Shown one piece after another: positions 48,870 to 61,435 of a stretch of 64,000 nucleotides of DNA; position 1 is the stretch's first letter; every line of letters starts with the position of its first letter. Source of the stretch: Microcebus murinus (Eukaryota; Chordata; Mammalia; Primates; Cheirogaleidae); NCBI RefSeq assembly GCF_040939455.1, contig NC_134116.1, positions 71,069,900 through 71,133,899 of the forward strand, written 5' to 3'. A program made the translations under genes and the position numbers. The notes under the pieces are model-generated. The model had not been told where the DNA came from. It was given only the letters and a program-made list of their open reading frames with translations, and did no database searches.

Positions 48870-49065
48870 ACTCAGTTTCTCCTAATCTTTAAAGATGGGA
48901 AATTGAAAGACCCACCCACAGGTTTGTTGTAATGATAGTGAGTTTATATCTATACTCCACCAAAATCGGAGCCCAGCACATAGTAAACACTATATAAGTG
49001 TTAGCTGCTGTTGTTTATTTGGTGTTATTATTGTATTCTTGCTGTGATTCAGCATCCAATACATT
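48870..49065 (+). mobile_element. MIR SINE, plus strand
   Basis: Order: ctcagtttctcctaatcttt, aaagatgggaaattgaaaga, caggtttgttgtaatgatag, cccagcacatagtaaacact, tgttagctgctgttgtttat. Confidence 0.8.
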
Positions 49066-51769
49066 TCTCAGTCTTCTTTCTTCATGATCAAAAATGTTCC
49101 ATCTCATATTATTCTTTTGTTCATTCTTTTATCCAGTTTATTTTGTTCCAACCAAAATTTGTTGGGATGGTTTTGCCAAGATAGGAGTCCCTTCCCTACA
49201 CCCAAGTGGCCATTTCCCTGGCAAGTATCAGATTACCAGCTTATTGGTTATCCTCTAACTTCTGTCTTTCTTGCACCACATCTTACATGACTTGCTCAAT
49301 GTCCCTGAGTGTAGATGGCACTCTTTCACTGTTGCCAGGGTCCATTTGCACTTCTCCTTCTCTGCTATTATTTTGGTCACTTCAATTGGCATTTGTAAGA
49401 GCTGAGTAATTAAATCACAGGTCATCATTCTCATCCTGGACCAAAAATGACTTCTCTTATTTTTACTCCCTAATTCCTGACTTGGTTCTATTCATAGACA
49501 CTCTCCTCCTAATCATCCTAACTGCCTTCTGTTGCACTTGTGCATCGTGGACCCTCTCTTCCACCTCCCCTTTCCCTCTTTATGTATAATAGGTAAGGAT
49601 GCTTAACAATTTCAGACAGTTTCTATTCAGAAAGGGTTATATGCAAGCACTGTCAGAAGCACACTCGAGGTAAAGATTCTAATTAACACCCAAGTAGAAA
49701 TCTTCTGCATGTCTAGTTCTGTGCTAAGAGAAATCAATCAGTGGTTAGTGCAGGAAGTCAGAAGGATCAGTCTGAAACCAAACTCCGTCTCCTTCTCCAG
49801 TTATACTAACTCCTTGTCTCTCTGTGAGTTGTGCCTCACTAAAATTAAATTTTAGTAGCTACAAGCAATAAGTATTTAATTCATAGCTATAAAAGAAAAA
49901 GAGAGCAATTTATCATTGATAAAATATATTTTCCTCATAATTCTTCACTGACATTACTAATGAATTACATTGGACTAAAATCTTTTTTTAAAAAATCACT
50001 TTCCAACAATCACTATTACATTAGAATGAAGCATTGGCTCCATTGAGTAACTCAGTAGAAGAATCACTTGAGATCTATAACATAAAGCCACCGGGGAAGA
50101 AGAAGTTTCACACGTTATTTAACTTCTCCAGCATCATAATTGAAAAGGTAAATTTGTGCAGGGATCAAATCAAAAGTCACACAAAGGCCTCTATTTGATA
50201 CACTAGATAGGAAACCACAGGGTTTCCAAATATCTAAGTCTCCTGGCTCCCAGAAGAATGGGAAATTTGGATTGTTCTAGGATTCAAAATTCTCTAGTAC
50301 TGAATTAAAACATACTTGGAAGACACTTGTAAAAAATGTGTTTGGTCTAGAAATGTTACTTAAAAACAAAGTGACATTTTGCTTATAAAGTTTGTCAAGG
50401 GCAAAGGACCTTTTTAAGCACTTGTTTTCTTTCTTTGTCCTATTTCCCTGCTATTGCTGCATTCAATAAGAAAATTCTGCTAGTAGATTCCCACGTTTCA
50501 TTGTATTAGGACTTCTATGTCAGCTTAGAGTGGAGGAGGGCATCTTATCAAAAAAGCTTTTCCTCATTACATATACTTGCTATAGCTATATCCACACCTA
50601 TATCTATATATTTCATGGTATACATAATTTTTAATCAGTTATAACCATAAATGCTTTAGAATTGGGTTGAGTGGGATCGGCTATCAGCTAGTCACAAATA
50701 CCAGCCAAATCTGACCTTAGTTCAGAAGTCCCTCGTTGATGGAGTTGACTTAGACTTTGAACTCCATTTGGCCATCTTTTTTTAGGCACTAACTAGAGAG
50801 ATATTCTGGGATTTGTAGAAACTCTGAAGGGTCTTCTGTGACTATGAAAAGCCCATAGAAGGTAGGTGGGAGAGCGAATAACTGAAATCCCCGCTCTTTA
50901 AACCTCACTTAGGATTAAAGGGAATTACAGGTTTGCTGCTCACTGAAGAGAAACAAATGCCCCATTACACAGAAGGGATTAGAGCCCGGAGGAGCATTTA
51001 TACCTCTGAAACGAAGCTTGCTGTTTGCCTTGGAGTACGGGGCTGAGAAACATAGACTGCATTAAAAACAGAGCTCTATCTATGAACTGGAATCACAACA
51101 TGAATGCTATCTAGGGAAAATCATTCTTTAGACTCTCTGAGTAATAATCGAAATTCAAATTTTGATCCCAAAAAGAATTTTGAAATTTTGCCTCAGAGTG
51201 AATCTGAGAAAATAGTCATATCATTTAACAAGAGAGTCTTCTCCTGAATTTTACCATTTCCGACTCTGCAGCAACCTCAAACTATAATAGAGAAAGAAAG
51301 GACAAGTCCAGCTTCTCTGATTAACTGGGTGAGCAGTTCATGCTTTTCCTGAAAGGCAAGACTGACTTGTAGTTTGTGATTCCCAGGGTCTACACTCTGA
51401 ATTTGGTGTGAGTGTGTAGAGGTGCTTTGTAAATTTTCACTTGCATCCTTTATTTCATGAATAGATTAACACAGGTGTTCAGGAATAAGGAAAATGAAGC
51501 CAAGAGCATTTTCATGTTTTATGATGTCATAGGATGTGTGTGTGTGTGTTTCATATCACAATATGAAATGAATGGGAAAGGATGTTCATAATCTTTCTAT
51601 TTGTTATGCCCTACAATCTAAACCATCTTTGGAATATGACCTTAAAGTTGGCTGCTAAAGAAATTGTAAAAGAAATAAAGCAAGGAAAATTAAAATTGAT
51701 AGGTGAGTAGAGTTCTAAAATATAATTTATTTAGTCAATCAATAAATAGATTTATTGATTAGATAGATT
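49066..51769. other. Unassigned sequence
   Basis: 2.7 kb without a recognised repeat or gene. A short GT run lies at 51536-51549 downstream. Small open frames have no motif. Confidence 0.4.
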
Positions 51770-52000
51770 TTGAGCACACTTATATGAATGGACTATGTAA
51801 AACACTGTGAAGATGATAAAGAGAAATCACATGTGGATTCTGTTTATGGTTCTTATTCTCATAGGGCACATAATGCATATAAAAAATAATGTTTGCATAT
51901 GTGCAGATAACAATGCACATAAACAAATAATCATCACACAAAGCAGATGGTTATAAATGCCATCAGAGAGATGTAAATAATATCTCTTAAGATTCTAGAA
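51770..52000 (+). repeat. Ancient repeat of the 'gtaaaacactgtgaagatga' type
   Basis: actatgtaaaacactgtgaa, catagggcacataatgcata, acaaataatcatcacacaaa: the fossil pattern also seen at 12860, 37140 and 56625. The family is not assigned. Confidence 0.4.
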
Positions 52001-52488
52001 GGAGGATTATCTATTGGGTGTAGAGGAAATAATCATAGAAGGGCTTTTGATCTGGGCCATGAGGAATGCATAGCATTTGACTTCATCCAGATAGAGCACA
52101 TGAGGATAATATTCATTGGCTTTTTGCTCACTACTCTGTAATCTCAGGCCCAACTCAAGCCTAACTGTAAAACAGATGAAATTCACTTTTTTATTCTTCT
52201 TTAGCTTCTCTTTCTCTACACTAACTAAATGATTTACTTGATAACTTGACAAACTAACTCATGCTAAAGCATTCTTGGTTAATAAGGGTGAAATTCTACT
52301 TTTGCCAGTTATTTATGCTTTAACGTGCTTTAATTCTTATTGCTATAAAACAGCTATTCACGATATAAATTACTATTTAGATATAAACTGGGATAAATCT
52401 GTGAAACTGTATTTCTCTTTTTCCATTTTGCCTTCTAACGCCCTTTCACTTGTAATTTAGTGCATAACATCCGGGATAGTCCCACACT
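52001..52488. other. Unassigned sequence
   Basis: No feature recognised upstream of the retroviral LTR. Confidence 0.4.
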
Positions 52489-53173
52489 TGCTAGTAATAC
52501 TTCCTTATGGCTGTTAAATTATAGTAAAGTTGTCCTAAAGCTGGCTCCATACATAGTAAACTGCAACCTAATTTAGTATGTAAAGTATGCAGACTAACTT
52601 AAGAGTATATTCTTGTAAGAGCTGAGTTACAGCCAGTCACAGGCTCCCAGCTGATCAGACCCTATCAAAATAAGACAAATGTCACATCACATAGGCCCAA
52701 ATCAGGCAAATGGTGAGCCCTAACCAATCAAGATGCCACTTCCTTTTTCTATTTATAAATACTGCCTGCCAACATTGTGGGGGGGGGGGGACTCTCTGAA
52801 CCTCTTCTGGTTCTGAAGGCTGTCCAATTCATGAATTGATCTTTGCTTAACAAATTGACTGCCACACTGGAAAAAAAATTATTTTCCCCCCTTGGAGCCA
52901 TGCTGTTTTAATATGAAAATAGAATAAAAACTTCAAAACTAAAATTATCCTTTCTAATTTAATGAAAATTTTGTTTTCTTGTTTTCTGTGTGCAAGTTAT
53001 ATGCAACTTGAAAATAGTTTGCGCAGTTCCCAAGGTGAAGAGATGTGTGAGTTACATATGCTTCATAAGGCCCCAGGCTCAAATCTAGCATGAGTTAAAT
53101 ACAACTTACACAGCTGTTAATGTGCTAAATAAACCCTTCTACATTTAGTTTGTCTAGAGTTTTTCTTTTAACA
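52489..53173 (+). mobile_element. Endogenous retrovirus 5' LTR (class I-like)
   Basis: Promoter-type elements stand in LTR order: CCAAT at 52724-52728, a TATA box (tttataaat) at 52752-52760, a poly-A signal aataaa at 53128-53133, and a terminal tttaaca closing at 53173. The start at a TG (52489) is a best guess. A G12 run (52779-52790) lies just after the TATA box. The distance from TATA to AATAAA, about 375 bp, is long and may include a later insertion. No matching 3' LTR is seen in the window, so age by LTR comparison is impossible. Confidence 0.55.
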
Positions 53174-54230
53174 GTTTGTCTTCAGAATTGGGATCCAAAG
53201 TAGACCTTCAGCAACCCCTAGGAGCACCAAGTAACCAAGCAAAGTACTCTCCAGGCTTATTGTGCCAATTGTTCTCATGCAGAAACTGGGGTCAGAGGTA
53301 AGTTCTCTTTAGGATTTGAGATTTACAAACTTGTGTTTTGAGCTGTCTTTATTTACTTGAGCATTTTTGATCTTGACTGGGTCCATAAGTTTCAACAGAA
53401 ATAGGTCTGAGTCCTATAGGGAGATCTCAGGTGTCTGACTAGGTCAGACAGAAACTGGCTGAGTTTATTAGATAGGTAAGGTTACTAAAAGACAGGCAAT
53501 CACAAGTTCATTTGGATTAAAGAAGACTAGAAGTCCTCCATCGGGAACTCCAGCCATTTTCATGAATTTATCTATGGACCTAGAACCTGGCCGAACCTTA
53601 CTAAAAGTAACTTAGTTTTACGGTGGGAAAACTTACAAAAGGTAAACAGGCATGTGTCTTTACAGCTAAAACAGCTATAAGGACAAAGAGGACCTCTTTG
53701 TATAGTACCTATTTTAAGCCAAAACCAAGTAGTCCCAAACTTAAGAGCCCTGTGCCCTGAGATGTCTACCTTTATTGTAAATAGCCAGGCCATTGGAAAA
53801 TAATTTTTCTACTTTTACACCGGCCATCATATGGACCCACTCCCTTTGGCCTCCCTTTGACTGTTTCCCCATTAGAAGAAGCCCTCAAGGGCTTCACTCC
53901 TGGGACAGTCAACCAATCTCTCAAAGAGAAGAAGAATATTTCTGTGATGGGTGTTTCAAATCAAGTCCAAAAGGTCCCCATGTCTGAACCTTTCTAACTG
54001 ACACTTGGACACTCTCATAAAAATCTTTGTCAGAATTAGTCATCTCTGTTTTCTCTATTTGATCCTGTTTCTTCCATGGGAAACTCTCAGCTGACTGAAA
54101 CCCCTCTTCTCAATCCCCTACTGACTATATGCTCGGCCTACTCTGTCTGTCTCTTTTTTGTCATCATGATCTTTGCTATACCCCTATTTTTTTTTGGAAA
54201 AAAAAAAGATTGGGCTGTCATTTAATCTTG
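53174..54230 (+). pseudogene. Retroviral leader and gag-like start, decayed
   Basis: Directly after the LTR comes a primer-binding-like stretch (tttgtcttcagaattgggat), then a consensus splice donor gaggtaagt (intron from 53298), the usual position of the retroviral major donor. About 0.9 kb of leader follows without a long frame. At 54076 an ATG in good context (cttccatggg) opens a short frame beginning MGNS, a myristoylation-type start as in retroviral Gag, followed by a hydrophobic stretch and a stop after about 50 codons. No capsid, protease or polymerase text is convincing. Non-functional. Confidence 0.45.
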
Positions 54231-54735
54231 AAAACAAAAAAAAAGGATGAATCAGTCTCTGATCATAAAGCAAGGATAGAAGTATCCATGCTGAATCCAA
54301 GCATACAAAATGCTTATATCATTATACCTGGCACATGGCACATTCAGGTACATAATATTATCATGACAACCTATTTAATAAACAATGTTATCTACATGAA
54401 TTAGAGAAACTACGCTGGTATTTAAAAGGATATAAATCCAGTGTTTAATGTGGACTGAGGAGAACCTGGATGGCTAACTGGGCCTTTCTGAGTCCTTAAA
54501 GCTTCCATTATTAAAAGCTCTGCACTCTATAACTTATCATGGAGTAGAAAAATTATATAAATTATGAAAAAAATAGGTGACTGTTCTAAAATTGCTAATC
54601 AATATTTGGTTTGTCAAACTCTTAATTCTTTTAAGACAATAAAACCTCAAGTGATACATTAGCCCTTATAAGTGATCTTCCTCTCTGTCCCCTGTCCCTT
54701 AGCAACTTCGTATGTTTCCCAAGCTTTAACTCTTG
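54231..54735 (+). other. Possible continuation of the retroviral remnant
   Basis: There are short open pieces only. A fragment near 54535-54640 vaguely recalls the integrase zinc-binding region, but I cannot secure it. The boundary to the next repeat is unclear. Confidence 0.2.
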
Positions 54736-54739
54736 GCTT

Positions 54740-55300
54740 TGAAAAACAGCCCTTCAAATCTGAGTTTGACTCTGACTTTCCTTTGCACTCCAGACTTGGA
54801 GTTTCAATTGTTCACAGCCCATTTCTCACTGGGTTTTCTACCAGCAGTACAAACACAAACATATGCTGAATCAAAATCATCTTCCCTGCAAAACCTGACA
54901 TCTCCATTTCTGATAATGTTAATATCACACTCCAGCCTCTCAGCTTTTAAGTTATTTGGCCCTTCCTGCTGCCATATTCCATCTGTAAAATTAATTGCTG
55001 TCAATTCTACCTCTGAATTCCCTCCATCACTTCTTTTCTCCTCTCCATCTTCTCTGCCTCCACCCTAGCTCAACACCAAGTCCTAGGAATCATAGATTTT
55101 GGAATAGACTCAAATCAAGAACTCCTTTAAAAATCTCTACTTCCTAAGCCATCTTTCCCATAGCCTCATGGTGTACTCCTCACTCACAAACTTTCAATAA
55201 CAGCTTTACCTTTGGATGAAGGTCTGAATCCTCGCAGTTCTATTCTAGGCCCCTCATGACACAGTGAACGTACCATTTAGATTTCTCTTGCTCTTCCTCT
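54740..55300 (+). mobile_element. Ancient LINE fragment (L2-type, provisional)
   Basis: Decayed text of the old LINE also seen at 5760 and 58320: acctgacatctccatttctg, ttctcctctccatcttctct, gcctccaccctagctcaaca. No reading frame survives. Confidence 0.4.
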
Positions 55301-55434
55301 GTTTATTTTCTATTCTTTCAGTGAAACATGACTAATTCCATGACTGCTATTACTGTTATCACTAACAATGCTTCTGTTGTTATTTATCTCTGATGTTACC
55401 ACCCCTACCACAATACCACCATGTATCTTAATGG

Positions 55435-55745
55435 TGGACATTTATTGAATGCTTAATGTGTGCCGAGAACTTTCATTCAGGGCAGTCACCAAATGCTCAC
55501 TGACCACTTGCAAGGTGCCTTGTGCTACGGCAGGGTAGCACAATAAAATAGATGGGGATTTGCCCCCCACACTCATGGTGCTTGCAGCTTCACACTTTTA
55601 TCTGCTTTAACCCTTGCCATACTCTTCTGAAGGTAGGTATTACCATAATCAACATTATTTTACAGGTGAGGAAACTGAGGCTGAGAAGGACTTAGAGATA
55701 GTAGGTGCAGCTGCTAGACCTCATGCCATCTACTCTGCCCTTTTC
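55435..55745 (-). mobile_element. MIR SINE, minus strand, interrupted
   Basis: gacatttattgaatgcttaa and tgtgtgccgagaactttcat start the reverse MIR. After an intervening patch (about 55490-55590, itself of the fossil type acttgcaaggtgccttgtgc) it resumes with ctgaaggtaggtattaccat and gtgaggaaactgaggctgag. Confidence 0.8.
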
Positions 55746-56620
55746 AAACTTGCTTCTTCACCCTTCTTCTCATGCCCATTCACTGACCACAAATCCTTGA
55801 GAGTAGGGATTGTGTTGTATGCTTCTCTGAAGCCCACACACCACCCAGCACAGTGAGTAGTGTCTTCACAGCTCATCACGTGGTTTGAGGTTAAACTGAG
55901 GAGAAGTAAAAGGCCTAGTGACATCACCCCCTAAAGGCCTCAATCTCCCACTCAGGGTCTCTTCATACTGAGCAAGGGTTCCTCCAGGAGTGCTCTATGT
56001 CTCCCTCACTGTCTAAAAGAGAAGACAATCTGCCCCACTCACAGCTTCTAATACAAGATTCCATTGATTCATCTGTTCCTGGGCCTAAGAAATAAGATTA
56101 ATATCCATTTTAAATTCAACTAAGACAGCATTACTAAATCTCATGTTCACTCTTTTTTCAAATGTGCACTACTGCACTCTACTAATGCTCCATCATGTTC
56201 TGCCATAACACATTAAGGGCAAGATTGGTGACATTTGTTTGGAATCAGACACCTGTTATCAATTTGGAGAGTGGCTTATATATCCTGCTTCAAAATGTCC
56301 AGTGGGCCAATGGAGATGAATGAGGCATGGTTAATGTCCTTGCTGCTTTGTACAGCTTCTCTTTACATAGAAAGCCACAGAGAAATGCTCTGCTAAGTAC
56401 AGTCTTAGCACAACCATCATGGAAAGAATCATCTTTAACACAGTCTGGCTTCCTTCATTGCCACCTCTCACAGGACGTTAGTGACATTTGCTTCCTTGTT
56501 TCAACTTTGCCACCACTGAAATTCCAGAAATGGAGAGGCTGAGGGTGAGTTCTGACAGTAACAAATGACATACAAAAGTCAATGATAATTTCAGAGCATT
56601 TCAAGAATACAAAAATACCA
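55746..56620. other. Unassigned sequence, possible L2-like patch
   Basis: ccttgagagtagggattgtg and cacccagcacagtgagtag near 55795-55860 suggest an L2 3' remnant. The rest is unrecognised. Confidence 0.35.
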
Positions 56621-56624
56621 GGGA

Positions 56625-56770
56625 GAATGTGAATCAGGCATTCAACAAATATGTTTTGAGTATCTACTATCCAAGGAAAATATTCTGTGCTGGGGACACC
56701 AAATGAACAAGATGAATTTCCTGTCCTCAGGGACCCTGCAATTTAGAGAGGAAGCCAGGCCAACAGGCAG
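56625..56770 (+). repeat. Ancient repeat of the 'ctgtgctggggacacc' type
   Basis: attcaacaaatatgttttga, attctgtgctggggacacca and tgtcctcagggaccctgcaa. It is the same fossil type as 12860. Confidence 0.5.
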
Positions 56771-57147
56771 ATTCCAACATGCTGCAGTAACTCGTTTGAT
56801 AAGTAGCACCCCAGAAACTACAGAGGCATCCAGAAGGGACACCTTGTCCAGCATGGGAGTTCAAGAGAACTTTCCAGAAGTGCTGGCAGCCAGGCTACAG
56901 GAGTAGGGACAGGATACATAACCAGAGGTAAAAGAGCATGGCACCTGAGGGGAAAGAAAGATCAGAGGTAAATGACAGAATTGATATTTGGAGAGGATAT
57001 ATGGAAACTAAAGAAAATATCTATTTAAAATGTATTTAGAATCCAGAATTATTGGCTACTGGTGCAATTTTAATATATCACTCTCGAACTCAAAGATGCC
57101 AAACTAAACTATCCTTCCTTCAAAATGTGTAAATTCATGTGTTCTAG
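56771..57147. other. Unassigned sequence
   Basis: No feature recognised. Confidence 0.4.
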
Positions 57148-57664
57148 TGCACTATGGCAGATTAAATTTGGCCACGCAGTCTTTGACATTCCTCCCATTG
57201 GAAGAGTGTGGTCTACATCCCAGCCCTTTGAATCTGGGCAGGCTCTGTGATTGCTTTGGCCAACAAATGCAGCAGGAAGTGACCCTATAACAACTCACTG
57301 GCCTGAGCCTCAGGAGACTTGTGACTTCCACTTTCTGTCGCCTGGAACTTTCGCTTTTGGAAACAAGTGCCCCTGTTATAAGGAAGCCCAAGCCAACTGC
57401 TCATGAAGAGACCAATCAGAGGACAAACCAAAGCCCTTGGCCGACAGCTCCAGCTGAGCTCCCATCTGACAGCCAGACCCTACTTGCCAACCATGTGAGA
57501 CAGTCATTTTGGAAGTCGATCCTCTAGTCCCAGCCAAGCCGTCCCAGTTAACACTGCCTGGAGCGGATATACACCATATCTCCCAACCCCTGCCCACGCT
57601 CTAGATGAATGATTTAAGCTACTGGTTTGGGGGATGATTTTTCACGTGGCAATAGAAAATAAAA
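57148..57664 (+). mobile_element. Full-length solo MLT1-type LTR, plus strand
   Basis: About 517 bp from tgcactatggcagattaaat through attcctcccattggaagagt, ctttgaatctgggcaggctc, acagctccagctgagctccc, gccagaccctacttgccaac, atgtgagacagtcattttgg to a 3' end gatttaagctactggtttgg and gtggcaatagaaaataaaa. The repeat ctag (57144-57147 and 57665-57668) is the likely target duplication (4-5 bp, first base differs). Typical of ERVL-MaLR solo LTRs. Confidence 0.85.
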
Positions 57665-58315
57665 CTAGTGCCTACTTTAAGAAACTGCACATGGTGCTTG
57701 GGTAACAATGCAACGATTGTATGGATAAGGCCATAGAAACATTAAAGCTGATGCTGTTTATAGGGCCCACATCCCTCTCTCCTGGTGGGTCACATACTAA
57801 ATGAAAGCAGTTATGAAGGGAGACAGGCCTGAGAGGTGGATGTCAGAAAATAACTCTGCCAGATGCCGGCTTTCAGATTCTCCATTGTAATCAGCCAGAC
57901 AATAATCCCAGCTGAAGTGAACACATGTTCTCAATTAGAACCTATTGATAACAATTGGGAACACAGGACATGCCAAGCCTGGTCTCTGCTAATTGCTATT
58001 GAGAGTCTAAGAGATTTTAGTGGGAATGTGAGAGATGCTCAAATATAAAAAAATAAATGAACTTTTTAAAAAAGCCATCTCTGTATATTTGGTCTTGCAA
58101 ACCACAGCTGCCCATCTCACAGGCTTTCAGGAGGATTAATGAGACAGTGTTTACAGGGGCCTTGAAATCTAGAGGAATGAAAATTATAAACCAATAGAAA
58201 ATGTTGTTAATATCAATTGGCAGTACTGCTATTTTTAAGGGAAGAAAACCCGACATAAGAATTTAATAAGGAAGCAAACACATCTTGCTAATAATTTGGT
58301 TTGTTTCTGTGACAA
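57665..58315. other. Unassigned sequence
   Basis: No repeat family or exon recognised. Confidence 0.4.
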
Positions 58316-58319
58316 CCAT

Positions 58320-58392
58320 CATCCTAGTCACCCAGGCTTGAAACTTGGACTCCTTTTAAAAACAGTTGTACAAATTGTAGATTCAGTCCCCA

Positions 58393-58435
<43 letters not shown>

Positions 58436-58690
58436 TTGCCTCTGCTCTCTTCTTCCTCACTGCCACTTGCCTACTTCAGTGTGTGGACACCTGTCCTGTT
58501 GAAAACACCCCTACTTGGTCTCCCTGACTGCAGTTTCTCTCCTTCCCAGGTCAACTCTGACAATTCCCAGGCTCATTTTTATTTACGTGTCGCCTCCCCT
58601 TGCTTAAAAACCTCCAACTGTTTCCTACTGCCTTAGAATAAAGTCACACTCAGAACAGCATGTCAGGGCTTCCAGGGCACGTCCAGAAAT
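58320..58690 (+). mobile_element. Ancient LINE fragment (L2-type) with ATT microsatellite
   Basis: The old-LINE order is readable: ggcttgaaacttggactcct, cttcctcactgccacttgcc, cttggtctccctgactgcag, cttgcttaaaaacctccaac, tgccttagaataaagtcaca. An ATT tract at 58395-58435 expanded inside it. Confidence 0.6.
58395..58435 (+). repeat. (ATT)n microsatellite, about 13 units
   Basis: Uninterrupted ATT trinucleotide run, likely polymorphic. Confidence 0.97.
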
Positions 58691-60555
58691 ATGGGTTCCA
58701 GAGAAAAGCCAAGAGCAAGGTGAGAGCCATAGAAAAGGCGAAGGGCACTCCTGGGGCCAGCGCAGAAGGCTGGGGACACAGGGCCGCCAGCTGGCTCTCC
58801 ACCCTGTGCTGTCATGATCTGAGCTGGTGAGAAAAATGGAACTGACTCCTCCCTAGACAGACACTGAGGACGAGTGTGGTGTCTTGTCCAGACATTTAAT
58901 CAGGCTTTGGCAGGTGGTGAGTTCCCAGCTTCTGCTAGAGTCATTGCCATGGAAGGGGCAGCCATATCGGTATATAGCTAGAGATGGGTCCTTATCCTAT
59001 TGATGGTTTTAACTCAAGCAGGTGCAAGATGAAAGTGAGGAAATGAAGGGAGGAATGCACATTGCTCTGGAAGATCATGCTAGATACTCACGGAAATGCT
59101 AATACTATTTGGTGACGTGAAGTGCAGCTAGGGAAACGTTTCTCCCCTTCAGTGCTTATCAGAGGAAGTTTCAAACTGGGGGCTCCTCAGTTGGATTTAA
59201 GCTGAATACACCCCATTAGATCTGTTATGCAGTGTTTACCTTTTTAAAATGGGTGCCAACATTTTGAAAATCTGGACTTTTTATTTAAATAAAACTCGCA
59301 TTTCTAGCTTCTTTAATAATAAAAAAATTAGGAGATAAAATCATGGAGCCCACATGATCAAAATCTACTGGAGCTGAGTGCCGGCTGTCCTATTAGGACA
59401 GGGTGTGACGCTCACCTCCTACCCTGCTTCAGTCATTGTGTGCTTCCCTCAAAAAGCACTTGCATTTGGGGATGCCTGGTGTAGGTTGTTTAGTCTGTGA
59501 GATTTCAGGTTTGCTCTTGGAAGTGGGGTGAGTATGTGTGTGTGCGGGGGATGAGTCATGAGCCAGTGGACACTCAGAAGATTGACTTTGTCAGGGACAC
59601 CCCCTAGGTGTGCCAAAGTCACTTTGAGTCTCATTTTTGAGCACCACCCCCATTTATACCCTTTATAACTCAAACTCGGTGAAATGTGATTCTTGGATTA
59701 GAGTATCTATTGTTGGGGGAGAGTGATAACCCCAGAGAGTAATGTTACGACCAGATCAATCCCTGTGGGGACGGAGGGGCCTCCCAGACCATCAAGAGAT
59801 TGTCTCTGTGGAGGCAGGGAAGGGACGTGCTCCGGGGGCAGCAGGACAAGTTTAGCAGCTGGAGTGCATAAAGTCTTGGGTGGTTTTTTTCTTTTTTTTC
59901 CTGAGCTTTAGAAAAAGTCAGATTTAGTAGGCAGTTTAATATATTTTTCTGACCTCTTTTGTCTTTGCTCTAAAACTTCTGGGAAGGCTGGCAGAATATA
60001 GCGTGCTGAGGGGTTGTGAAGACATGTAAGGGAAGGGGCTCCGAGTGGTAAGGGTGGTCCCAGGCAGTTCACAGCGTCACCCACTCCCTGCTTAGGGACT
60101 GCTCCTGGCTCCTCTCCGGGTCAGTAATGGATCTCTCATCTTCGGTTGGGCACATGATGTCTATGTTCTTCAGTGTCTCTGGCAACTAGGCACGACCATG
60201 GGATTAAATTATGGTCAGTAAATTGTGAGCGCAAGTTATGTGTACAGTTTCCTAGATGAATCCTTCAGTGGAGAACACTGTGTCTCTCTTTCCTTCTTTT
60301 CCCATCTGACTGTTTAGAATGTGACATAATTTACCCTCTAAGTCATGGTAGAATGTCAACATAGAGGGGATTCTAGCTTCACAGATGACTCATGGAGCAG
60401 GACTGTCATTCCAACCCTAGATTGTCTAACTGCAACTGTTGCATGAAAGATAAGTAAGCTTCTGATCTGCTTACGTGTGAACCTTCACCCTCACCAATAC
60501 GCCCTCTCCCAAAACAGCCTGGATGTTGAGGGATGGAAAATTGAGAATGGGTTAC
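58691..60555. other. Unassigned sequence
   Basis: 1.9 kb without a recognised repeat or gene. Composition is more GC-rich around 58680-58830. Open frames here (for example 59723-59911) have no motif. Confidence 0.4.
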
Positions 60556-60559
60556 ACAT

Positions 60560-60685
60560 GTTGGCATCCTCTGTCCTTGAGGAAGAAGACTATGTCTTGT
60601 GCGCTGCTGTGTTCTCATTCCTTAGCACCTTGTTTGGCAAGTAGTAGTTGACTAATAAATATTTTGGGAATGAATGCATAAACAA
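60560..60685 (+). mobile_element. L2-type LINE 3' end
   Basis: gaagaagactatgtcttgtg, ttccttagcaccttgtttgg, gtagttgactaataaatatt, gggaatgaatgcataaac: the common L2 terminus. Confidence 0.6.
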
Positions 60686-61260
60686 AGGAATCAGTAATAG
60701 ACCCTCTTGCCTATGAAGCCTGGGTCTCAATTCTGTTTATTACTGCACTGGGCAAGTGGCTTTAAGATGGGAGGATTCTATAAGAACAAGCACTATAGCC
60801 CACTTGTTAGCTCCGGATAGAAAGCAGATTCCTTATGCAAGTTAATCAAAATTGAACCTGAAGTGACCTTTGACTTTCTATAGCTCCTTAACTTTTACCA
60901 TAAGGTAACTATTCAATCAGCCTTGTTCTGAGCCCCCTTTTTTGCCTCCCCCTCCAACATGCAGAACATCTCCTGTAGGTACTAGATAAACTGCTCAGTG
61001 ACATAGATTCTTCCTTATTCCCCAGCAATTCCACCCCAATGCTCCTCCATGAAGGCCTCTGCTCATTCTGACTCGATGAGGGAAGAGGAGATTATATGTC
61101 TCATTCTTCCAAGATAGTCTGGGCCATTGTACCATGAGTTATTTTTATGTATTCATTTCTTCAAAATTCCTTTTCTTAAAATGTGTATCATCCTTTTACA
61201 TCACACTATCTTCAACTAACTGGGTGACCTTGTGCAAGAATTAAAATGTATCATAACATT
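60686..61260. other. Unassigned sequence
   Basis: No feature recognised. Confidence 0.4.
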
Positions 61261-61262
61261 TA

Positions 61263-61435
61263 TATGCTGGATACTTTACGCATTTAATGACGGTAAATCT
61301 CGACAATAACATTATAAGTTATTTACTAGTATGGGTTCTCACAGATGAGTCAACTGAGGCTCAGAGAGTTAAACAGCTTCCAGTCAATAACTACGAGCCC
61401 ATCTCAGCGCTGCCTGAGTCTCATGCCCAGAAACT
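61263..61435 (-). mobile_element. MIR SINE, minus strand
   Basis: tggatactttacgcatttaa, ataacattataagttattta, cagatgagtcaactgaggct and cagagagttaaacagcttcc follow the reverse MIR order. Confidence 0.8.
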
